The notes below the pieces were generated by a model. The model ran no database searches. It had not been told where the DNA came from and saw only the letters and a program-made list of their open reading frames with translations. From Bryobacterales bacterium (GTDB lineage: Bacteria > Acidobacteriota > Terriglobia > Bryobacterales > Bryobacteraceae), in contig PKYZ01000548.1 of assembly GCA_003132865.1 (NCBI GenBank), positions 1,060-13,334 on the forward strand: a stretch of 12,275 nt of DNA. Reading direction: 5' to 3'. A program made the translations under genes and the position numbers. Below are positions 6,193 through 12,030 of this stretch, piece by piece (the stretch's first letter is position 1; every line of letters starts with the position of its first letter).

Positions 6193-7515
6193 ATGCACCG
6201 CCGCGACTTCCTCAAATCCACCGCTGCCTTCGCCTCGGCCACCACCGCCGCACGCGCTCAAGACCGCCCCTCCGCTTCCAACCGCATCACCATGGGCGTT
6301 ATCGGTACCGGTAACCAAGGTACCGGCGACATGAAGAATTTTCTCACCGACGAGCGCGTCCAAGTTGTCGCTGTCTGCGACCTCAACAAGGAATCGCCGG
6401 GCTACTGGGACGGCGCCATAGCCGGCCGCGAACCCGCCCGCGTCCTCGTCGAATGGCACTATGCCCGCGCCAAGCGCTCCGGCATCTACAAGGGTTGCAA
6501 CGCCTACGAGGACTTCCGTGACCTTCTCGCCCGCAAGGACATCGACACCGTCCTCATCGCCGTCCCCGATCATTGGCATTCCATCCCCGTCATCGATGCC
6601 GCCCGCGCAGGCAAGGACATCTACGGTGAAAAGCCCCTCTCTCTGACTATCTCCGAAGGGCGTGCCATGGTCAACACTGTCAAGTCTAGCAATCGTGTCT
6701 TCCAGTGTGGCAGCCAGCAGCGCTCTGACGTACGCTTCCGCAAGGCCTGCGAGATTGTCCGCAACGGTGGCATCGGCAAACTCGAAACCGTCCTTGTCGG
6801 ACTCCCCGGCGGCACTCCCGACTTCGGCCACACTCGCGACCGTCAGGATCCCGAGCCAGTCCCCGAAGGCTTCAATTACGAGATGTGGCTCGGCCCCGCC
6901 CCCGAAGCTCCCTACGCCCCCGCCCGTTGCCACGTCAACTTTCGTTGGATTCTCGATTACTCCGGCGGCCAGATCACCGACTGGGGAGGCCACCATCCCG
7001 ACATCGCCCAATGGGGCATGGGCACCGAACTCACCGGCCCCGCGGCCATCCGCAACGGCCAAGCCCAATGGGCCAAAGAGAAGATCTGGAACACCGCGGT
7101 CGATTATTATTTCGAAGCCCACTACGCCAGCGGCGTAGTAATGATCGTCTCCAGCCGACTCCGCGGCGGCGTCACGTTCCAAGGATCGGAAGGCAGTGTC
7201 TGGGTCAACCGCGGAGCAATCGAAGCGACTCCCCTATCCCTGCTCGACTGGCAGCCCAAAGAGAACGACATCCACCTCTACCGGAGCGACAACCACGCCC
7301 GCAACTTCATCGACTGCGTCATTTCCCGCAAGGAAACCGCCGCACCGATTGAACAAGCGCACCGTTCGATCACGATAGCCCACCTCGGCAACATCAGCCT
7401 CCGCCTCGGCCGCGACCTCCACTGGGACCCGGCCCAGGAGCAAATCATCGGCGACGAATCCGCCAATCAGATGATGTCACGTCCGATGCGCAAGCCTTGG
7501 TCCATCAATGCTTGA
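6193..7515 (+). CDS. Tat-exported Gfo/Idh/MocA-family oxidoreductase
   Basis: 440 residues. The N-terminus MHRRDFLKSTAAFASATTAARAQD is a twin-arginine signal (RRDFLK at 3-8, Ala-rich core, ARAQ cleavage region ~19-23), so the folded enzyme with its cofactor is probably sent to the periplasm. GVIGTGNQGTGD (35-46) is the NAD(P)-binding Rossmann loop, VCDLN (61-65) the end of strand 2, VPDHWH (124-129) a family motif, GEKPLS (145-150) the conserved Glu-Lys-Pro with presumed catalytic Lys147, and DWGGHHPD (263-270) the C-terminal active-site segment. Members act on sugars, inositols or glycosidic bonds via NAD(P); the substrate is unknown. The gene stands alone, with an inverted repeat upstream and no good ribosome site. 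Its codons end in C far more than those of its neighbours, which also leaves a long empty frame on the other strand. Confidence 0.93.
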   Translation: MHRRDFLKSTAAFASATTAARAQDRPSASNRITMGVIGTGNQGTGDMKNFLTDERVQVVAVCDLNKESPGYWDGAIAGREPARVLVEWHYARAKRSGIYKGCNAYEDFRDLLARKDIDTVLIAVPDHWHSIPVIDAARAGKDIYGEKPLSLTISEGRAMVNTVKSSNRVFQCGSQQRSDVRFRKACEIVRNGGIGKLETVLVGLPGGTPDFGHTRDRQDPEPVPEGFNYEMWLGPAPEAPYAPARCHVNFRWILDYSGGQITDWGGHHPDIAQWGMGTELTGPAAIRNGQAQWAKEKIWNTAVDYYFEAHYASGVVMIVSSRLRGGVTFQGSEGSVWVNRGAIEATPLSLLDWQPKENDIHLYRSDNHARNFIDCVISRKETAAPIEQAHRSITIAHLGNISLRLGRDLHWDPAQEQIIGDESANQMMSRPMRKPWSINA

Positions 7516-7667
7516 GGCTTGCGTCGCCTCCGCTATCGTGATTTGCGACAAGATTCAAGACCCAAAGTTGGTCCCGGATGACGGCGCAATCCGGAAGTGA
7601 TCCGAACGACAGTTGTGGAAGTGCCGCCCACGGCCCATTCTAAGGAGCTCTACCCGTCTATCGGCCC

Positions 7668-7695
7668 GACGGCATTGTTCGTTCATATCGGTAGC
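7668..7695. repeat. Dispersed 28-bp element, copy 3
   Basis: GACGGCATTG - gap - ATATCGGTAGC, with two changes in the left arm relative to the other copies. It lies 24 bp beyond the stop of the truncated small-protein copy at 7720-7795, on the minus strand. Confidence 0.65.
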
Positions 7696-7719
7696 TATCA
7701 AGGCGGCGAGTGCGCGGAT

Positions 7720-7795
7720 TCAGGCCTGGGTTCTTTCCACGCAGCAGACTCGGCTCCGGCCCAGGGCGGTCCTCGAACTCGAACTCCGGGCCAGC
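7720..7795 (-). pseudogene. Small-protein repeat copy C (internally deleted)
   Basis: Reads EFEFEDRPGPEPS, then jumps directly to the end sequence (TGCTGCGTGGAAAGAACCC... then TGA at 7720-7722 in the ancestral frame). Compared with copy B, the roughly 15 codons between GPEP and CYVE are missing, and the N-terminal half is lost at the boundary with the neighbouring gene. There is no start codon. A clear relic. Confidence 0.6.
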
Positions 7796-7799
7796 CTGT

Positions 7800-8720
7800 T
7801 TATTCTGACGGCGCCACGCAAATCCCCGCGCCGTCAAACGACGTTAGCCCACCCACGCTGACCGTCAAGTTGGATTGCACCGTACCGGCGCACGACGCGA
7901 CGCCCGCGGGCGGCGGCGGTACGACGAAGTTGACCTGGTACGGGCCGGCGTATCCCGGCGAGAGACCGGCATACAGCGGTACGGGAACTGTTGGTCTTGG
8001 CACGCAGCAGCCAACGGCAGGCTGCATCGGTTGGGTCGCCAGCGCGTTTGGCCGGAAATTGAAATCGAGGTAGAAAGTCTCGCTCGTCGGCGTTGCGGTG
8101 GATGGGGCTTGGCCGGTCTTAACGGCCGGAGTAGTTAGCCCCAGCCCAACTGCATAGGAGACGAGCTCCTCTCCGCCCTGTGCAGGACTCCCCGCCATCA
8201 CCAACGACCCATCGGCGTTTGTCACCAGAGGCGCACAAGGCAACCCGCCAACTGGAGCTGTGCCGCCCCCGCCGGGGACCACCGTGTCGCAGGCAGTCAG
8301 AATGTGAACCTGATCGGGCAACGGCATCAGGTCGACTGGCGCGCCCGCCACACCGCTTACCGTTACGATCAATTGCGTCAAAACCACGAGGTTGCACACC
8401 GGGCTAAGGAAGCCGCACCCCGAATTTAGCTCGTAAGGAATCTGAATGGTAATGGCCGTCAGGCCGGAACAAAGGCTCGCAGACGCGCAGCCAGTTCCCG
8501 GGCGCACTTCCAATACCGGTGCTGAAAGGCCCTGCACAGTGGCGCTGATATCGCCCTGGGCATTCCCCGCCAGGAACACCGTAATCAATTGGCCGGGAGC
8601 CACAGTGACGGATGGATACAAGTATCCCAGTCCTGTCACCGGATTCGCTGATAGGTTTTGTCCTTCTGCGGCGGGCAAAAATGCCGCACACAAGACAGTA
8701 GATACGGCTAAGTACCTCAT
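7800..8720 (-). CDS. Secreted protein with Solibacter-type TIGR03437 C-terminal domain
   Basis: 306 residues. Residues 1-20 (MRYLAVSTVLCAAFLPAAEG) form a Sec signal peptide with cleavage probably just before Q21. An N-terminal beta-rich part resembles the first half of TIGR03437 proteins (YPSVTVAPGQLITVFLAG, 35-52). The C-terminal part has the diagnostic string: VSYAVGLGLTTP (187-198), 'YAGLSPGYAGPYQVNFVVP' (250-268) and LTVSVGGLTS (285-294). The mature chain has ten cysteines (78, 84, 102, 109, 144, 162, 238, 239, 277, 301), an even number that fits disulfides outside the cytoplasm and is unusual for this domain. ATG at 8720 is supported by an AGGAGG ribosome site 10 nt upstream. The promoter at 8795-8823 precedes it. 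Function unknown; probably extracellular or envelope-associated. Confidence 0.85.
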   Translation of the reverse strand: MRYLAVSTVLCAAFLPAAEGQNLSANPVTGLGYLYPSVTVAPGQLITVFLAGNAQGDISATVQGLSAPVLEVRPGTGCASASLCSGLTAITIQIPYELNSGCGFLSPVCNLVVLTQLIVTVSGVAGAPVDLMPLPDQVHILTACDTVVPGGGGTAPVGGLPCAPLVTNADGSLVMAGSPAQGGEELVSYAVGLGLTTPAVKTGQAPSTATPTSETFYLDFNFRPNALATQPMQPAVGCCVPRPTVPVPLYAGLSPGYAGPYQVNFVVPPPPAGVASCAGTVQSNLTVSVGGLTSFDGAGICVAPSE

Positions 8721-8723
8721 ACT

Positions 8724-8738
8724 GTAGGAACCTCCTAC
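8724..8738 (-). promoter_or_regulatory. Ribosome site inside a small hairpin
   Basis: On the minus strand GTAGGA-GGT-TCCTAC is a perfect 6-bp inverted repeat with a 3-nt loop, and it contains the AGGAGG ribosome site of the TIGR03437 gene. If it forms in the mRNA the site would be partly hidden. A 3-nt loop on a mixed stem is only moderately stable. Confidence 0.4.
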
Positions 8739-8794
8739 GCCGCAGTTTTCGACACTTCTAGTGGACCGGGATTTCGATCATGAACTCTTGGATC

Positions 8795-8823
8795 ATAATA
8801 AAATGCTCCGGTTGCCTCTCCAA
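8795..8823 (-). promoter_or_regulatory. Sigma70-type promoter for the TIGR03437 gene
   Basis: TTGGAG (8818-8823) and TATTAT (8795-8800) separated by exactly 17 bp, in the only AT-rich patch of the region. The -10 differs from TATAAT at one base. A leader of about 65-70 nt to the ATG at 8720 would include the ribosome-site hairpin. Confidence 0.55.
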
Positions 8824-8919
8824 TTGTACTCCTTTCCCAACAGATGGGAGTCATTCTCAAAGCGCGGTTCGTCGTTGGCGGTCTCCGGCGAGTGCGCGGA
8901 TTCACGCGTTCTCTCCACG

Positions 8920-9177
8920 TTAGCGGACATGGATGAGGATCTCGTCGTTGGGGCTGGCGTTCGAGGCCGGCTCAGGCCCAGGGCGCTCTTCCCACTCGAA
9001 CCAATCTTCGCCGCCTCGCTCCGGCGGGAGCTGTCGTACAGTGACGACGTGCCGCGGTCCGGTGTAATCGTCGGGCAGCGTCTTCAGATAGCCCCACTGA
9101 ATCCGGAGACGTTGCGGCGCCGTGCTCAGCCGGTTGAGCCGCTCCAGCCCCGCCAGCCTGGATACTACGGACCGCAC
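8920..9177 (-). pseudogene. Small-protein repeat copy D (85-codon frame, C-terminus frameshifted)
   Basis: An 85-codon frame from GTG 9177 to TAA 8920. Only from about 9091 on does it match copies B and F: LPDDYTGPRHVVTVRQLPPE, then EDWFEWEERPGPEPASN and NDEILIHVR. It stops at the point where copies B and F read (V/S)-C/Y-VE-(K/R). An extra A relative to those copies creates the TAA, and a 4-bp loss follows before the shared ATCCGCGC block. The first 28 codons (MRSVVSRLAGLERL...) have no counterpart. It could be a live, slightly shortened protein, but a C-terminal frameshift relic is more likely. Confidence 0.5.
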
Positions 9178-9200
9178 AGGCCCTCCGCAATGGTGCGCGT

Positions 9201-9220
9201 TCGGGCGCTCTCCCGCCCGA
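9201..9220 (-). terminator. Hairpin behind the DinB-like gene
   Basis: TCGGGCG-6 nt-CGCCCGA, a perfect 7-bp GC-rich stem starting 2 nt after the stop codon. No T-run follows, so it is an atypical intrinsic terminator or an mRNA 3'-end stabiliser. Confidence 0.4.
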
Positions 9221-9222
9221 GC

Positions 9223-9693
9223 CTAGCGATCCTTGATCAGCTCATCCAACTGGAAGGCATGGCGGATGGGGTGCATGACAGCGTGCTCCAACATCGAGTC
9301 GATACAGTAGCGCGTCTGCCATCGCGATGGGTACTCGGGAGTCTCTAATCGTTCGTCGGGAACTTCGCGAAGCGGGGTTCGCCACTGCTCTAAAACGTGC
9401 TCCAAGTAGTCGTCCGCATCGCGGACCATGGCAGCCACGTCCGGAGCAGAGCGGATTCCGGGGTCGGGTAACGTCAACACCTCGCACATCCAGACCATGT
9501 AGCCGCCGGCCGCGCCCAGCACGTGCCGTCCTAAAGCGCCCAGCGAGGCATAGGCGGGGTCATCGGTCGGGGGCAGGCTCACTGAGGTCGCCAAGGCCAG
9601 CCTCCAAGTGTGGACAAAGCGGCGAAGGTGCTCCTCGTGCAAGAGCACCATGGCGCGTACAGCGCGAGAGCGGTATGGCAGATTGGATGACAT
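9223..9693 (-). CDS. DinB-like four-helix-bundle protein
   Basis: 156 residues, the usual size for DinB/YfiT-like proteins, which are cytoplasmic four-helix bundles binding a divalent metal through three histidines; some are thiol transferases, most are uncharacterised. Visible features: a helix 2 histidine in LGRHVLGAAGGYMVWMCE (His57), and a C-terminal helix with LEHAVMHPIRHAFQLDEL (His137, His141, His145), the typical end of the family. It is acidic, alpha-helical and has no signal or membrane segment. The ATG at 9693 has a pyrimidine-rich upstream with no ribosome site; Met15 (9651) is an alternative start. It stands alone between two copies of the small-protein repeat on the same strand. 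The family call rests on the His pattern and length. Confidence 0.72.
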   Translation of the reverse strand: MSSNLPYRSRAVRAMVLLHEEHLRRFVHTWRLALATSVSLPPTDDPAYASLGALGRHVLGAAGGYMVWMCEVLTLPDPGIRSAPDVAAMVRDADDYLEHVLEQWRTPLREVPDERLETPEYPSRWQTRYCIDSMLEHAVMHPIRHAFQLDELIKDR

Positions 9694-10027
9694 AAGGAGA
9701 GGATAGCCAATTTACAGCGTTCCAGGCGAAGAAGTGTGAGAGGACGCCCCGCAGCTCGTAGCCGGAACTGGCTCCTTCCTCTCCACGTAGCTCACCCGGA
9801 TGATCTGCTCGTGGCTGAGGCGGTCGGCATCCTCAGCCGGTCCCGGCCCAGGCCGCTCTTCCCACTCAAACCAGTTCACCGCGCGCTCGGGCGGCGGTAG
9901 CTCCTCTGGTGCTATTTGCTTTACCGTGACGACATGCCGTGGTCCTGTGTAATCGTCGGCCAGCCTCTTGAGATTCGCATGTGCGGCGGCTTTGACCTGG
10001 GCACGGCACCGCTTTAAGCTGGAGCAA
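9694..10027. other. Intergenic region mostly filled by repeat copy F
   Basis: Apart from copy F (9712-9972) it contains only the leader of the isomerase gene. There is no convincing -35/-10 pair for that gene in the last 60 bp. Confidence 0.4.
9712..9972 (-). pseudogene. Small-protein repeat copy F (longest, no start codon)
   Basis: Open frame to TAA 9712. Matches from LKRLADDYTGPRHVVTVKQI, through NWFEWEERPGPGPAED and EQIIRVSYVERKEP, to a divergent end SSPGTL. It has a few extra residues (EELPPPE) compared with B and D and keeps the YVER end that D lost. The frame stays open upstream into the start of the isomerase gene, but I found no ATG, GTG or TTG there before 10140; an internal GTG would give only about 50 residues. 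So it is a 5'-truncated relic, or its start is outside the usual set. It lacks the 28-bp element. Confidence 0.5.
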
Positions 10028-10996
10028 ATGACAAAATCTTCCCGAGGACATTTTTTAACGGCGACACTTTCCTGCGCAAGTTTGTCGTCTACGATAGCTG
10101 CAAACGCGAGCGCATCATCCTCGGATGACCGGAGCGGATTTCGTTACTGCCTGAATACCGCGACCATCAGCGGCTATCGCCTCAATCTGGCAGACCAGAT
10201 CGAGGTTACGGCAAAGGCCGGTTACCAAGCCATTGAACCCTGGGTCAGTTCTATTCATGAGTATAGAGGCAGGAGGACCGCACTGGCGGACTTGCGGAAC
10301 CGAATCGCCGATCGTGGTCTGACTGTGGAAAGTGCGATTGCGTTTCCGGAATGGATTGTGGAGGACCCGGGCAGGAGAGCCCAGGGATTGGAACAGGTCC
10401 GGCGGGATATGGAGGCCGTAGCCCAGATTGGCGGCAGGCGTATAGCTATGCCTCCGGCGGGCGTACAGCATGAAAATGGAATCGCCTTGTCGCGCATTTC
10501 AGAACGGTATCGCGCTGTGCTCGAATTGGGTGATCAGGTAGGCGTGGTACCCGAACTGGAATTCTGGGGGACGTCGCCATACCTGAACCGGTTGTTTCAG
10601 GCCGCCTATGTCGCCCTGGAAGCCTCTCATAGTAAGGCGTGTGTGCTGGCCGATGTGTTCCACCTGTACAAGGGCGGCTCTGGTTTCGAAGGCCTGCGCT
10701 TGCTCAGTGGCCAGGCGATCCAGGTTATCCATCTGAACGACTATCCTGGGAACCCTCCGCGAGTAAGCATCAGCGACCGAGATCGAGTCTATCCAGGTGA
10801 CGGTGTCGCACCGCTGAGCCAGATCCTCTCGGCTTTGCAGCGTGTGGCACCCGGCGTGGTCTTATCGCTCGAACTTTTCAATTCGGCTTATTGGAAAGGC
10901 GATCCATTGGACACCGCTAGAACCGGATTAGCCAAGATGAAGGCGGCCGCGCGCGGGGCCGCCGGTATGGAACATGCGGGAGCAAAGTCAGGATGA
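10028..10996 (+). CDS. Secreted sugar-phosphate isomerase/epimerase-like TIM barrel
   Basis: 322 residues of the xylose-isomerase-like TIM barrel family (AP-endonuclease 2 fold). ATG 10028 is chosen because GGAG lies just upstream and because it gives a signal-like N-terminus (TKSSRGHFLTATLSCASLSS, small-residue AANASA end near residue 29); the longer frame from 9968 runs into the neighbouring repeat. Barrel motifs: FRYCLNTATI (38-47), 'AGYQAIEPW' (64-72), 'VPELEFWG' (E178), 'LADVFHLYKGG' (D209, H212), 'IHLNDYPG' (H235) and 'LSLELFN' (E282). E178, D209, H235 and E282 fit the four metal ligands of the family. Members isomerise or epimerise sugars or dehydrate inosose; the substrate is not known. 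Export would put it in the periplasm beside the Tat-exported Gfo/Idh/MocA enzyme, a common pairing. Confidence 0.85.
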   Translation: MTKSSRGHFLTATLSCASLSSTIAANASASSSDDRSGFRYCLNTATISGYRLNLADQIEVTAKAGYQAIEPWVSSIHEYRGRRTALADLRNRIADRGLTVESAIAFPEWIVEDPGRRAQGLEQVRRDMEAVAQIGGRRIAMPPAGVQHENGIALSRISERYRAVLELGDQVGVVPELEFWGTSPYLNRLFQAAYVALEASHSKACVLADVFHLYKGGSGFEGLRLLSGQAIQVIHLNDYPGNPPRVSISDRDRVYPGDGVAPLSQILSALQRVAPGVVLSLELFNSAYWKGDPLDTARTGLAKMKAAARGAAGMEHAGAKSG

Positions 10997-10999
10997 GCG

Positions 11000-11275
11000 A
11001 ACGACGCGGATCATGAAGGTACTCAGGGTCCCCGGGCTCGACCCTTGGTAACTGCTCGACGCGGGGAAACACGCGTTACCTGGCCGCCCGCTCGCGCATC
11101 CTACTTAGACTCACGGCCAACGCGCTGGACGACGCCCGCCGCTCAGGGTCGCCGAATGCAAGAACCTGCCGCTGGTGCTGGCGATGATTGGCAAATGCCT
11201 CGGCACCAGCATCTTCAGTTGCATTCGAATGTTGAGCCGCGGAGGCGCTTCCGATCTAAAGGCTAGGCGGGCGAC
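11000..11275 (+). pseudogene. Relic of an NB-ARC (STAND) ATPase domain
   Basis: Two short matches to consecutive NB-ARC motifs in different frames. PLVTARRGETRV (from about 11042) resembles the RNBS-B/sensor strand LLITTRN-xx-V. About 120 bp later, in the +1-shifted frame, 'LRVAECKNLPLVLAMIG' (11142-11190) resembles the GLPLA motif (EECGNLPLALAMIGAML). Spacing is about 40 codons, near that of intact proteins, so one or more small indels have broken the gene. Neither the P-loop nor the Walker B is visible, and the C-terminal repeat domain is absent. STAND ATPases are signal-dependent switches, abundant in acidobacteria. The call rests on recognition of short motifs. Confidence 0.45.
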
Positions 11276-11554
11276 TTTCGTACAATGTGGCCCGCCACGT
11301 GTGCGCCGGCCACGGACTCCCGCCGTCCGGTCCCTAACTCCGGCCTCCGCGCCCGCTGTAAAACGATCGACTCCCCAGAACCCGAAGCGGCCGCCAAGGA
11401 AGTCGCCGCCATTCCGAGATGACGCCTCCTGAATAACCCCTCCAGGCTGGTCCTGCGGGTGGTGGGCCGCTACCGCCGGCAGCCGCCGCCCGGTTTCCTA
11501 ACACCCGCCAGTGGTAATCCGTTCTATCCTGGAAAACTCACAAGGAGGTCCCCG

Positions 11555-11576
11555 CGTCTCGCCCCCGTCTCGCCCC
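11555..11576. repeat. 11-bp perfect tandem duplication
   Basis: CGTCTCGCCCC occurs twice head to tail (11555-11565 and 11566-11576), inside a tract with few G residues (about 11550-11597). An AAGGAGGT just upstream (11542-11549) has no start codon behind it. Confidence 0.7.
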
Positions 11577-11723
11577 TCCCCATCCCTCTCCCACTGGCAG
11601 TGACCAGGTTGACGCAAAACGCGCTACTCGTGGAAGTGCAGCCATGCTCCGACCCGTTGGTTGGCCACTCGGAAAAAGGTTTTGGATTGGCGTTCCGGAA
11701 GGTCTGCCAAGGACCCGAGGGAC

Positions 11724-11751
11724 AACGGCATTATGACGTGATATCGGCCTC
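11724..11751. repeat. Dispersed 28-bp element, copy 4 (right end diverged)
   Basis: AACGGCATTATG - gap - ATATCGG with the fixed spacing kept, but the terminal TAGC is lost. It lies in the decayed 11-12 kb region, with no small-protein sequence next to it. Confidence 0.55.
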
Positions 11752-12030
11752 TATTTCGCTTCGCGACGGTGCGACCCCGTGCGCGCCAGTCCGATATGGC
11801 CAAGCCGGCGATTTGGGCAATGCAGCCAAGCCTCCCACAACCGGACTTTCGGGGAGCCTGGACGCTTACTTCCACCGCGCGGGCAGAGGAGCGAAGTCGC
11901 GAAGAAACTGCGAGACCAACTGCGCGAGAAGGCCCCGGATTTTACAACGCATAGACCATTTGTACAGCTCTGCGGTCGTAGCGACTCGCCGTTGAGGTCA
12001 GTGTCCTGCTGGCTGCCTGAACGTAAGTCA

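Larger units (their letters stand above)
7516..7799. other. Intergenic region carrying repeat unit C
   Basis: The whole gap after position 7589 is occupied by a unit related to 5787-6100: tail (7589-7632), 28-bp element (7668-7695), GAGTGCGCGGATTCAGGCC block (7709-7727) and a truncated small-protein sequence. It starts directly behind the stop of the TIGR03437 gene at 7800. I see no terminator for the Gfo/Idh/MocA gene. Confidence 0.5.
8721..9222. other. Intergenic region: promoter, repeat unit D, terminator-like hairpin
   Basis: From left to right: leader and promoter of the TIGR03437 gene (8721-8823), about 55 bp with nothing recognised, repeat unit D (about 8887-9091), about 100 bp without similarity to the other copies, and a hairpin behind the DinB-like gene (9201-9220). 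Confidence 0.5.
10997..12030. other. About 1 kb of decayed sequence between genes
   Basis: It contains the NB-ARC relic (about 11000-11275), a low-complexity G-poor tract with an 11-bp tandem duplication (11555-11576), and the fourth 28-bp element (11724-11751). Open frames here, such as 11459-11995 plus, have no recognisable motifs, erratic composition and no plausible starts. One fragment near 11895-11945 (EVAKKLRDQLREKAPDF) reads like a coding helix and may be another relic. I see no RNA gene. Confidence 0.4.

Noticed and set aside
6181..7182. 333-codon open frame on the minus strand across the Gfo/Idh/MocA gene
   Set aside because: It is the mirror of the C-ending codons of the plus-strand gene; it is Gly/Asp/Val-rich, has no motif, and the plus-strand protein is unmistakable.
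9968..10027. Upstream ATG (9968) for the isomerase
   Set aside because: It would place 20 extra residues before the signal-like segment and run into the neighbouring repeat; ATG 10028 has GGAG in front.
11542..11549. Perfect AAGGAGGT ribosome site
   Set aside because: No ATG, GTG or TTG with a meaningful frame follows at a usable distance.
358..11751. CRISPR array as explanation for the repeated element
   Set aside because: Copies are kilobases apart, with no regular spacers and no cas genes.
11459..11995. 178-codon plus-strand frame in the decayed region
   Set aside because: No recognisable domain, Pro/Arg-rich, starts inside low-complexity sequence and spans a copy of the 28-bp element.
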